A stretch of DNA of 10,568 nt from positions 1 through 10,568 of the forward strand of contig CAYLMH010000044.1 of the NCBI GenBank assembly GCA_964385055.1. The letters are read 5' to 3'. Source of the stretch: JACRPI01 sp964385055 (GTDB lineage: Archaea > Nanobdellota > Nanobdellia > Woesearchaeales > DSVV01). Numbering within the stretch: position 1 is the first letter of the stretch; every line of letters starts with the position of its first letter. The position numbers were made by a program, and so were the translations under genes. Below are positions 1-5,590 of this stretch, piece by piece. The notes under the pieces were generated by a model. That model was not told the origin of the DNA and ran no database searches. It was given only the letters and a program-made list of their open reading frames with translations.

Positions 1-554
1 CAAACTTGCACAAGGGAGTCTTTCTTCTTTGCGTTCTGTGTTAAATAGCGACCCATTTCTTTGATAAACTCTCTTGAAGAATACGGTCGTGGTTCTAGAG
101 AATCCGCGATCTTCTTTGTCGTCATATCGCAATTCTGCAATTCTTCTTCATCAATGTAAGTATCATAAATTCGATCGATGTATAATTCTCTTAATTTTTT
201 GTCATCAACAAACTGAGATCCTTGCCAGTGCTTAAATCCAAGCGCTTCAAAGAAATCCATATCGACAATGCTTGCTCCTGTCGCAACAACTGCATCGATC
301 ATCCCTGCTTTGACCATTTCCACATAAATCTGCATACACCCTGCTGCGCTGGTGCTTCCTGCAAGCGTGAGCCACATAGAACAATCTTTGTCTTTCTGCA
401 TCATATCTACGATTTTTGCTGCTCGTGCAAGGTCTCGCGCGCTGAATGACATTTTGTCATACGCTTCAATAATAGGGATTGCGTTGAATGATTTAATGTC
501 AATATGTTCTATTGTTGTTTTCAATAATTCTTTTTTTTGTTTTTTGTCTGCCAT
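1..554 (-). CDS. dys: Deoxyhypusine synthase family protein (3' end beyond window)
   Basis: The first 184 codons are present; the C-terminal part lies beyond base 1. Deoxyhypusine synthase moves an aminobutyl group from spermidine to a lysine of aIF5A in the cytoplasm, using NAD. Visible family features are an N-terminal KTTIEHIDIKSF segment, the LAGSTSAAGCM stretch (canonical enzymes have an LAGAM-like segment), and the ATGASIV...EALGFKHWQG block, which matches the canonical TGANLVHD..EALG region. In that block the usual HD is replaced by DMDFF, so this is a divergent DHS or DHS-like paralogue. The catalytic lysine region of the family is not in the window. The ATG at 552-554 has a GGTGAG ribosome-binding site (561-566) six bases upstream. 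It lies downstream of the agmatinase and the decarboxylase on the same strand, which fits a polyamine/hypusine role. The family is confident; the exact reaction is less so. Confidence 0.85.
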   Translation of the reverse strand, partial: MADKKQKKELLKTTIEHIDIKSFNAIPIIEAYDKMSFSARDLARAAKIVDMMQKDKDCSMWLTLAGSTSAAGCMQIYVEMVKAGMIDAVVATGASIVDMDFFEALGFKHWQGSQFVDDKKLRELYIDRIYDTYIDEEELQNCDMTTKKIADSLEPRPYSSREFIKEMGRYLTQNAKKKDSLVQV

Positions 555-628
555 TTTATGCTCACCTGTTTGATTGGTTTTATTTTGTTGTTTGTTTTAC
601 TCTTTTTGTTTTTTTATTTCCAGAAAAC

Positions 629-648
629 CCCATTGCTGCTGCAATGGG
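629..648 (-). terminator. Hairpin in the agmatinase–DHS gap, possible terminator
   Basis: A perfect 8-bp inverted repeat (CCCATTGC / GCAATGGG) with a 4-base loop lies about 57 bases past the agmatinase stop. In the transcribed direction it is followed by GTTTT. The rest of the 555-704 gap, between the hairpin and the DHS start, is A-rich on the minus strand and could hold the DHS promoter, but no clear TATA box stands out. The hairpin could end agmatinase transcripts or be a processing site. Confidence 0.4.
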
Positions 649-704
649 TCCCCCTGACAGTAAAAGGTCTTGCTGGTGCGTGCTTTTGCTGCTAAACTTA
701 AACT

Positions 705-1598
705 CTACTTCTTCCCTTTCTTCGCATAGATTTTACACAACATCTGATAAATCATTTTCGCTGCTAAAAAGTCCGGAGCGGAACTTCCTTCAACTGGCGC
801 AAGCTCGACGACATCAAAGCCCACAACATTCTTTTGTTGGATAACTTTGTTGATAAACGTCATGTACTGATACCACCACATGCCTCCTGGTTCTGGTGTT
901 CCTGTGGACGGCATAATCGCTGGATCGAAAACATCAAGATCAATACTGATAAAAACATCATCTGTTAATTTATCAATCGCTTTCTGCATCCATGCAGTGT
1001 TATTTGGATCCGCAATTTCATGTGCGAAGAAAATGTGTTGATTCTTTTTTCTGTTTTCCACTTCTTCAATGTCAATCGCTCGAATTCCTATTTGGACTAA
1101 ACTTGGAACAAACTCTCTGATTCTTGCCATGACACACGCATGATTATACTTGCTGTCGTGATATTCTTCTCGTGTGTCCCCATGCGCGTCAAAATGCAGA
1201 ACACTCATCTTTGGATATTTTTCAAACAACGCTCTCGCAAGACCTGTGCTGATGGAGTGCTCTCCCCCAAGCATGACGATGAATTTTCCGTCTTTGATGA
1301 ATTTTCGCGCTGTTTCCTGAATCTTATTATTCACTTCTTCAGGATCTGTTTCATTGGTGATGTTTAAAGATGGAGCTGTATGAATGCCTAATTTGTACAC
1401 TTCAGAATTTGTTTCAATGTCGTAGAGTTCGACATACCCAGAGGATGTAATCATCGCGTCTGGTCCTTTGTCTGCTCCTTTTCCGTAGGTTGAGGTTCCG
1501 TCGTATGGGACAGGGAGGATCACTATTTTCGCTGTCTTGTAGTCTGTGTATTTCTTTTCTAAGCCGCCGAAATTGTGCGGTGGTTGTTCTGTTGTCAT
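705..1598 (-). CDS. speB: Agmatinase (ureohydrolase family)
   Basis: A full-length 297-residue ureohydrolase, the usual size for this family. It should hydrolyse agmatine to putrescine and urea at a binuclear manganese centre in the cytoplasm. The metal ligands are all visible: His114 in GGEHS, Asp137/His139/Asp141 in HFDAHGD, and Asp220/Asp222 in SIDLDVFDP. The YNHACVMARI segment (151-160) and the DVVELAP block (262-268) also match the agmatinase/arginase fold. The ATG start follows a TATA-like box (1621-1628) at leaderless spacing, with no ribosome-binding site. It lies downstream of the decarboxylase (81-base gap) and upstream of the DHS gene. In haloarchaea an agmatinase-like enzyme is reported to act on agmatine-modified aIF5A, so here the substrate could be free agmatine or a protein-bound form. 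Other ureohydrolases (arginase, guanidinobutyrase) cannot be fully excluded. Confidence 0.9.
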   Translation of the reverse strand: MTTEQPPHNFGGLEKKYTDYKTAKIVILPVPYDGTSTYGKGADKGPDAMITSSGYVELYDIETNSEVYKLGIHTAPSLNITNETDPEEVNNKIQETARKFIKDGKFIVMLGGEHSISTGLARALFEKYPKMSVLHFDAHGDTREEYHDSKYNHACVMARIREFVPSLVQIGIRAIDIEEVENRKKNQHIFFAHEIADPNNTAWMQKAIDKLTDDVFISIDLDVFDPAIMPSTGTPEPGGMWWYQYMTFINKVIQQKNVVGFDVVELAPVEGSSAPDFLAAKMIYQMLCKIYAKKGKK

Positions 1599-1620
1599 AA
1601 TTGATTCAACAAAATTCCTT

Positions 1621-1628
1621 TATTTAAA
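1621..1628 (-). promoter_or_regulatory. TATA-like box for the agmatinase gene
   Basis: TTTAAATA on the minus strand is centred about 26 bases before the agmatinase ATG. That spacing places the transcript start at or next to the start codon, so the mRNA is likely leaderless. No GGTGA-type site lies between the box and the ATG. Confidence 0.55.
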
Positions 1629-1642
1629 TTATTTGTTGTTTG

Positions 1643-1674
1643 GAAGAAAATAGAAGAAAAAGAATTGTAAAAAA
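1643..1674 (-). terminator. T-rich terminator after the decarboxylase gene
   Basis: In the transcribed direction, the bases just after the decarboxylase stop contain repeated T runs (T6, T5, T4) without a strong hairpin. This is the usual form of an archaeal intrinsic terminator. It suggests the decarboxylase and agmatinase genes are separate transcripts. Confidence 0.5.
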
Positions 1675-1679
1675 TTATC

Positions 1680-3254
1680 CTAAACTCCCAACGCATCTCT
1701 TTGTGCTTTACTTCGCTGGATATGCGAAAGGATTGCCTGCAATGGCTTCTGGAGCTTTTTCTCACGAACTTCTGGAGACATATGTTCTCCCCAGATTTTT
1801 TCAAAATTAATTCTATGTAGATTGTAAAAATATTTTAGTTCATTTGGATCCGCAACCTTCAAGACATCCAACTCAGGCGCAAACATTTCCGCATATCTGT
1901 CTCGTCTTCTGATGAGCTTTGCTGAGCCATTTTCCTGCACAAGGATAATGGGAACTCGCTTTAAGCTGTTGAAGTTGCTCGCGAAAACAACGCTGTACGC
2001 GCCGCAATCCATAATGCTGAGAAGATCTCCTTCTTCTAATTTTGGAAGCAAGCGGTTTTTCGCCATGACGTCAATACAATCACACGTACTTCCAAACACG
2101 GTGTATTTCGTTGTCAATGGCTTATTGAGCTTGTTTGCAGGAAGCAACTCGTAATTACAATTCGAAACAAAACGATCTGCAATCATGTTATAAACAGAAC
2201 CATTGGTGATAACAACATTTTCTTTTCCCATCTTCTTTGTGCTCACTACTTTGACGAGGCCCATCATCGCGTTCGCGACAATATATTTTCCTGGTTCGAA
2301 AATGAGTGTTGGTGCCTGAAGACCATACTTCTCATAGAGTTTATGCAGTGTCTTCACAATCATTGAACCTGCTTTCTGCAGATTGTATGATTTTCCATAC
2401 TTTGGCTGTGAATTTTCATTTGTTGGAAATCCACCACCAAGATCAAGATAACTTATTTTCGCACCAAGGGATTGCGCATACGCCGCAAGCTTGAGCAAGC
2501 GGTTTGCCGCAATACAGTAGACCTGCGGATTCGTAATATAACTTCCGTGGAAGTGCAACCCAATCAATTCAATGTTTGGATCCGCTGCTGCAAATTCAAT
2601 TGCTTTCTTTGCCTGCGTAATAGGAATTCCATACTGCTGTTTTAATGTGGAGTATGAACCTAATTTGATTAATGGATTAATGCGCAAGAAAATTCTGATT
2701 TTCATGTCGAGATTTCTTCCGACGAGCGAGATTTTTTTCAACTCTTCCATAGAATCCGTGGTAATTGCCTGAACCCCAATCATCGCCGCAAACGCAATGT
2801 CTTGATATGTCTTGTACAAGTTGGTGAACGTGATCTGCTGCGGTTCGTAATCTGCAAGAAGTCCTAAAATGATTTCCCCAACGCTGCTTGCGTCAAGCTC
2901 AAATCCTTCTTCTTTCGCAATTTTGATGATAGATAAGTTGGAGTTTACTTTACACGCGAACTGTGGGCGGAATTTTTGGTACGGGAACGCGTTTTTGAAT
3001 GTTCGTAAGCGTTCACGTAATTCTCGCTCAATAAGAACGTATAATGGCGCGCCAAATTTTGCGTCAAGCTCTTTAACGCTGATGCCTTCGACAAGAAGAT
3101 TTCCATCTTTGTCTTGGCTGAGAAATTGTTTCCAATGCTGTTTAAGGTGCTTCTTTGGAATTGGTTGTTTCTTTCTCTTGAATAATGGAGAAGGAATCGT
3201 TGTAATGTGTTCTACAACTTGTTCTGAATGGACGCGATCTGTCGTGTTATTCAT
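1680..3254 (-). CDS. PLP-dependent basic amino-acid decarboxylase, probably arginine decarboxylase
   Basis: A 524-residue alanine-racemase-fold (group IV) decarboxylase. The core motifs are in order: PLP lysine Lys102 in FACKVNSN, SSVGE (123-127), HFHGS (234-238), DLGGGFP (271-277), the EPGK element (320-323), CDCID (391-395) and GAYSVVFASNFN (418-429). The C-D-x-x-D pattern is that of ornithine/arginine-type enzymes; diaminopimelate decarboxylases usually have C-E-S-G-D. A basic substrate without a distal carboxylate is therefore more likely than diaminopimelate. The adjacent agmatinase points to arginine, giving agmatine. The N-terminal extension of about 65 residues, rich in Lys and His, makes it longer than the roughly 420-residue diaminopimelate enzymes. 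The ATG has a GTGA-containing site about nine bases upstream and a TATA box beyond it. Ornithine or lysine decarboxylase are alternatives. Confidence 0.8.
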   Translation of the reverse strand: MNNTTDRVHSEQVVEHITTIPSPLFKRKKQPIPKKHLKQHWKQFLSQDKDGNLLVEGISVKELDAKFGAPLYVLIERELRERLRTFKNAFPYQKFRPQFACKVNSNLSIIKIAKEEGFELDASSVGEIILGLLADYEPQQITFTNLYKTYQDIAFAAMIGVQAITTDSMEELKKISLVGRNLDMKIRIFLRINPLIKLGSYSTLKQQYGIPITQAKKAIEFAAADPNIELIGLHFHGSYITNPQVYCIAANRLLKLAAYAQSLGAKISYLDLGGGFPTNENSQPKYGKSYNLQKAGSMIVKTLHKLYEKYGLQAPTLIFEPGKYIVANAMMGLVKVVSTKKMGKENVVITNGSVYNMIADRFVSNCNYELLPANKLNKPLTTKYTVFGSTCDCIDVMAKNRLLPKLEEGDLLSIMDCGAYSVVFASNFNSLKRVPIILVQENGSAKLIRRRDRYAEMFAPELDVLKVADPNELKYFYNLHRINFEKIWGEHMSPEVREKKLQKPLQAILSHIQRSKAQRDALGV

Positions 3255-3287
3255 TTTTATTTTTCACTTGTGTCTCTTTGTTATTAA

Positions 3288-3297
3288 CTTTATATAA
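3288..3297 (-). promoter_or_regulatory. TATA box for the decarboxylase gene
   Basis: TTATATAAAG on the minus strand lies about 40 bases before the decarboxylase ATG. The predicted transcript start near 3268 leaves a short leader of about 14 bases holding the AAGTGA ribosome-binding site. Confidence 0.6.
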
Positions 3298-3647
3298 CTT
3301 TTCATTTTGGGAAAAATATTGTTTTTTTTCTTTGTATCTCTGCATTTTTTACAGTGATACGCAGAATATTTCTGCCACTTCCCCCTAACTTACTTTACCC
3401 TCGAGATTGGGTAACAAAATAGTACAATTGTGACCGCTTATTTATAAAACTTTGTCTTTGAAAGAGGTTACTGCCTTTGCGTTTTGTACTCAGAGAATCG
3501 CAAGATTATTACAAAAACACGCATTAGTAGAAGACCTCCTACACAATTCATCCTTTTATTAAAAAAAATTTAGGGATTCTGTAGGACTGCGGGGCGATTG
3601 TGATAGCAAATGGAGCGAATTAGAACTATTTCCTAAATCAGAGTTGA
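3298..3647. other. Non-coding gap between decarboxylase promoter and S27ae terminator
   Basis: No convincing protein gene is present. The stretch holds small perfect inverted repeats: GCAGAA-TAT-TTCTGC at 3361-3375, TTACCC/GGGTAA at 3395-3414 and a distant TCCTAC/GTAGGA pair (3536-3541 and 3581-3586). A plus-strand TTTATAAAA box lies at 3440-3448, and an A8 run at 3561-3568. The box plus the inverted repeats would allow a small non-coding RNA starting near 3470, but no C/D or H/ACA signature was recognised. Confidence 0.3.
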
Positions 3648-3685
3648 AGAGAATTAAAAAAGTGAGAAAAATAAAATCTAAAAAA
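3648..3685 (-). terminator. T-rich terminator at the end of the ribosomal protein operon
   Basis: Directly after the S27ae stop the minus strand reads several T runs (T6, then T4, T5 and T6) with no strong hairpin, as in archaeal intrinsic termination. On the plus strand these bases look like a lysine-rich reading frame, which is an artefact of the A runs. Confidence 0.6.
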
Positions 3686-3877
3686 CTATTTAGTAATTTT
3701 TTCCATGTAAGAAGTTTTTCCACAGGTTCGGCGATCTTTATGTTCTGCCATGAAATATCCTGTTCCTGCTTTTGGAGAGAACTTTTTAAGTCGAACTACC
3801 CTGTCTCCTTCTACTTTATACGCTTTCCACAATTTGGAACCATGTGTTTTCTTTTTTGCTGTTTTTGCTTCTGCCAT
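3686..3877 (-). CDS. rps27ae: Small-subunit ribosomal protein S27ae lacking most zinc ligands
   Basis: A 63-residue protein with the S27ae signature: a basic N-terminus, then KKFSPKAGTGYFMAEHKDRRTCGKTSY. Normal S27ae proteins carry a C-x2-C...C-x2-C zinc ribbon here (typically KFCPRCG...TCGRCGY). In this protein the first pair is Ser and Ala, the third ligand (Cys) is kept, and the fourth is Thr. It therefore cannot bind zinc in the usual way, although the fold residues around the ligands are conserved. The ATG follows a GGTGA site (3885-3889) at seven bases, placed in the 19-base gap after S24e, so the two are co-transcribed. A real, expressed protein is likely because context, length and ribosome-binding site are all normal. 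Confidence 0.9.
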   Translation of the reverse strand: MAEAKTAKKKTHGSKLWKAYKVEGDRVVRLKKFSPKAGTGYFMAEHKDRRTCGKTSYMEKITK

Positions 3878-3896
3878 TATTCATTCACCTTTAGTA

Positions 3897-4208
3897 TTAT
3901 GCTGCTTCAGGTTTTGCTTCTTCTACCTGAACTAACCCATTTTTCTTCAACAAATTTAATGCTTCAAACTTTTTTAACATTTCATCATTTTCATAGACGT
4001 GCGCAATGAATTTTGCTTTCTGTTCACCATACTTCTGATATATGTGACGAACAACAACATGCGCTTCATTTGCCTTAATTTTTTTTGCAAGCATTTGCTT
4101 GACATCCTTCATAGAAGGAGTTGTTCCTTCAAAATATGTAAATCCTGTTACTCGTTCTCTGCTCAGCAACGGAAGCTTTGCTTGTTTTTTTACTTCAACA
4201 TCCATCAT
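3897..4208 (-). CDS. rps24e: Small-subunit ribosomal protein S24e
   Basis: About 103 residues, the normal size for archaeal S24e. Visible family features are the N-terminal MDVEV strand, PLLSRERV, the TPSMKDVKQMLAKKI helix, HVVVRHIYQKYGEQKA (matching the V.V..I...FG...S region) and AHVYENDEML. It is a component of the small ribosomal subunit. The frame stays open to a GTG at 4215-4217, but that codon overlaps a GGGTGA ribosome-binding site. The ATG at 4206-4208 (five bases from GGTGA) or the next one at 4203-4205 (eight bases) is therefore the better start. It lies between the small Spt4-tail ORF and S27ae, as in the conserved archaeal order of Rpo7, Spt4, S24e and S27ae. Confidence 0.9.
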   Translation of the reverse strand: MMDVEVKKQAKLPLLSRERVTGFTYFEGTTPSMKDVKQMLAKKIKANEAHVVVRHIYQKYGEQKAKFIAHVYENDEMLKKFEALNLLKKNGLVQVEEAKPEAA

Positions 4209-4236
4209 TAACTTCACCCTCAGATTATTCTAAAAT

Positions 4237-4359
4237 TTATCGTACCTTAATAACATATTCACCTTTCTGGTGAATACCTACTTGCTTTGCTACAATTCTT
4301 TCGCCAATTGGAAGCGAGATCAAGTACGACTTCACTCTGTTCAGTCGTACGCTCATCAT
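4237..4359 (-). CDS. 40-residue small ORF ending in a copy of the Spt4 C-terminus
   Basis: This reading frame begins with MMSVRLNRV and its last 17 residues (AKQVGIHQKGEYVIKVR) are identical to the end of Spt4 just upstream. The first 20 or so residues match nothing I recognise. A GAGGT ribosome-binding site (4367-4371) overlaps the Spt4 stop codon and sits seven bases from the first ATG, so translation coupled to Spt4 is plausible. In many euryarchaea the gene between Spt4 and S24e encodes a COG1909 (dephospho-CoA kinase) protein; no such gene is present here. The ORF may be a genuine small protein or a by-product of a partial duplication of the spt4 3' end. The frame and stop are intact. 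Confidence 0.5.
   Translation of the reverse strand: MMSVRLNRVKSYLISLPIGERIVAKQVGIHQKGEYVIKVR
4247..4281. repeat. Direct repeat copy 2 (spt4 3'-end duplicate)
   Basis: These 35 bases are identical to 4375-4409, offset by 128 bases, and the similarity fades over about 13 more bases beyond 4281. The unit contains TATTCACC-TTTCT-GGTGAATA, a perfect 8-bp stem with a 5-base loop. This copy lies in the 40-residue ORF. Confidence 0.95.
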
Positions 4360-4364
4360 ACTTT

Positions 4365-4550
4365 TTACCTCACTTTAATAACATATTCACCTTTCTGGTG
4401 AATACCTACCTGTTTAGCTATGTGCGACTTCTCCACATCGAAAAACGTCATGCGGCCATGCCAGCTTTCTGACAATAAACCGCCTTTACAAATAGGACAT
4501 TCATTCCCTTCTACAAAAATTTTACATGATCGACAAACTTTCTTTTTCAT
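4365..4550 (-). CDS. spt4: Transcription elongation factor Spt4 (RpoE'')
   Basis: A 61-residue protein of the usual archaeal Spt4 size. The zinc site is intact: Cys6, Cys9, Cys18 and Cys21 in CRSCKIFVEGNECPIC. It is followed by the Spt4-type segment SESWHGRMTFFDVEKSHIAKQ and the C-terminal KGEYVIKVR. Spt4 pairs with Spt5 and increases RNA polymerase processivity. It starts 18 bases after the Rpo7 stop, and no clear ribosome-binding site is visible in that gap, so it may be translated by coupling. Its 3' end is one copy of the 35-bp direct repeat. Confidence 0.95.
   Translation of the reverse strand: MKKKVCRSCKIFVEGNECPICKGGLLSESWHGRMTFFDVEKSHIAKQVGIHQKGEYVIKVR
4375..4409. repeat. Direct repeat copy 1 (inside spt4)
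   Basis: This is the 35-base perfect repeat of 4247-4281 and encodes the Spt4 C-terminal residues. It contains the same 8-bp stem-loop (TATTCACC / GGTGAATA). It is probably the parental copy, because Spt4 is the conserved gene. Confidence 0.95.
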
Positions 4551-4568
4551 AGTACGCGCGAATCAGAA

Positions 4569-5156
4569 TTATTCTGCTTTCGCTTTCCCTCCTTTTGCTG
4601 GAGCTGCCTTTGCTTCTTTTGGCTTTGGCTCTTCATCCGCCCACTCTGTTTTTCCAAGGCCACCCTGGCGCATAGTCAAACCAAGCTTCGGATTTGTCAC
4701 ATCTTTAAAGGAAACTGCGATAATCTTTGCTTTACATATATCGCCTACTTTCAATGATCGTTTTGATTCTTTTCCCACTAAGACTTTGTCTTTGCTGAAG
4801 GAAACGAAGTCATCCATTGTCTGACTGACGTGAATCATACCATCAATAGGACCGATTGTTAAGAATGCACCGAAATCTGCGATGTCTTTGATTCTTCCAA
4901 TAACAACTTCCTGCATTTCAGGACGATAAACGAGAAGTTCAAACTGTGTTTCATAGTGAGGAGCACCATCGCCGGGGATGATAACGCCTTCCTTGATGTC
5001 TTTGACACCAGAAACATCGATGACAATTCCAAGATCCTTTGAAATAAAGCCGTCGTATTTTTTCTTGACTTGCTTGACAATTGCATCCTTGATATCCAAA
5101 CCAAGAAGAGCTGGTGCAACACGCACATAATCGTTGACAACTACTTTATAAAACAT
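4569..5156 (-). CDS. rpo7: RNA polymerase subunit Rpo7 (RpoE')
   Basis: About 195 residues. The N-terminal half (MFYKVVVNDYVRVAPALLG) is the tip domain that docks on the polymerase core. The second half is an S1/OB RNA-binding domain, with GRIKDIADFGAFLTIGPIDGM followed by HVSQ. Together with Rpo4 it forms the polymerase stalk, which helps DNA opening and elongation. The C-terminal 25 residues are a low-complexity Lys/Ala/Pro tail. The frame stays open to a GTG at 5169-5171, but that codon overlaps the GGAGG ribosome-binding site (5165-5169). The ATG at 5154-5156, eight bases downstream and matching the family start MFYKV, is the likely start. The ribosome-binding site touches the PIN gene stop codon, so the two are in one operon. 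Confidence 0.95.
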   Translation of the reverse strand: MFYKVVVNDYVRVAPALLGLDIKDAIVKQVKKKYDGFISKDLGIVIDVSGVKDIKEGVIIPGDGAPHYETQFELLVYRPEMQEVVIGRIKDIADFGAFLTIGPIDGMIHVSQTMDDFVSFSKDKVLVGKESKRSLKVGDICKAKIIAVSFKDVTNPKLGLTMRQGGLGKTEWADEEPKPKEAKAAPAKGGKAKAE

Positions 5157-5170
5157 TTTACTGGCCTCCA

Positions 5171-5548
5171 CTATTCTCTGAATATAAGATATTTATTCTG
5201 GCGAAGCGTCACGAGATTGTGTTTAATTCGCTGCTTGAGCCCCTGATCCTGCGTTGCGATAATATACCCCTGTTTGGAGTAATCGACGAGCAGATCATCC
5301 ACTAATCCTTCTTGGGCAAGGGTGATTATTTTAATATTTTGTGTTTTGAGAAGCGCCTTTATAAGTTTTACCTGTAATTTTTCCTTTTGACGACCTTCTC
5401 TCGCTACTTTATCGAGTTCTTCCAACGATCGATCGAGCGTATATATGACGGTTTCTTCTGGAAAAAGACGGTCTAACTCTGCAAAAATGTCTACCCTGTA
5501 CTGTGCAGGAATCAAAAGAAAGTTTGTATCAAGGATGATTTTCTTCAT
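5171..5548 (-). CDS. PIN-domain protein, archaeal Fcf1/Utp23-like (COG1412)
   Basis: A 125-residue single PIN domain. The acidic residues expected for metal-dependent nuclease activity are visible: Asp7 in LDTNFLLIPAQ, Glu43/Glu44 in SLEEL, Asp84/Asp85, and Asp101 in IIATQDQGLK. The opening DTNFLLIPAQYRVDIFAELDRLF and the closing LRQNKYL are typical of the archaeal Fcf1-like family, thought to act in rRNA processing, which I infer from eukaryotic Fcf1. It is the first gene of the Rpo7–Spt4–S24e–S27ae operon, an arrangement also found in other archaea. Its ATG follows a TATA box at leaderless spacing and lacks a ribosome-binding site. Confidence 0.88.
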   Translation of the reverse strand: MKKIILDTNFLLIPAQYRVDIFAELDRLFPEETVIYTLDRSLEELDKVAREGRQKEKLQVKLIKALLKTQNIKIITLAQEGLVDDLLVDYSKQGYIIATQDQGLKQRIKHNLVTLRQNKYLIFRE

Positions 5549-5571
5549 TACTCTGCTGTTATAAATAGAAG

Positions 5572-5579
5572 ATATATAA
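5572..5579 (-). promoter_or_regulatory. TATA box for the PIN–Rpo7–Spt4–S24e–S27ae operon
   Basis: TTATATAT on the minus strand is centred about 27 bases before the PIN gene ATG, predicting a leaderless first cistron. A second AT-rich element (ATTTATAA, 5559-5566) is too close to the ATG to act as the main TATA box. Confidence 0.6.
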
Positions 5580-5590
5580 GCGTTATGGAG

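Noticed and set aside
1140..1367. Plus-strand frame inside the agmatinase gene
   Set aside because: Antisense shadow of a gene with complete active-site motifs; no supporting signals of its own.
1680..3254. Annotation as diaminopimelate decarboxylase (LysA)
   Set aside because: The fold is shared, but the CDCID motif and the agmatinase neighbour favour a basic amino-acid substrate. No lysine-pathway genes are nearby.
3464..3550. Minus-strand 27-codon frame (MNCVGGLLLMRV...) after an AAAAGG
   Set aside because: Very short, with no promoter at a sensible distance and no recognisable sequence.
3434..3562. Plus-strand open stretch of 42 codons in the non-coding gap, including a helix-like RIARLLQKHALVEDLL
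   Set aside because: No ATG or ribosome-binding site, a stop at 3560-3562, and no recognisable family; most likely chance.
3644..4009. Plus-strand reading frame opening with a Lys-rich KRIKKVRKIKSKK segment
   Set aside because: Its start falls in the T-rich terminator of the minus-strand operon, and the rest is antisense to S27ae and S24e, both clear genes.
4209..4217. GTG start extending S24e by three residues
   Set aside because: The GTG is part of the GGGTGA ribosome-binding site serving the following ATG.
5157..5171. GTG start extending Rpo7 by five residues
   Set aside because: The GTG overlaps the GGAGG ribosome-binding site, and the family normally starts at MFYKV.
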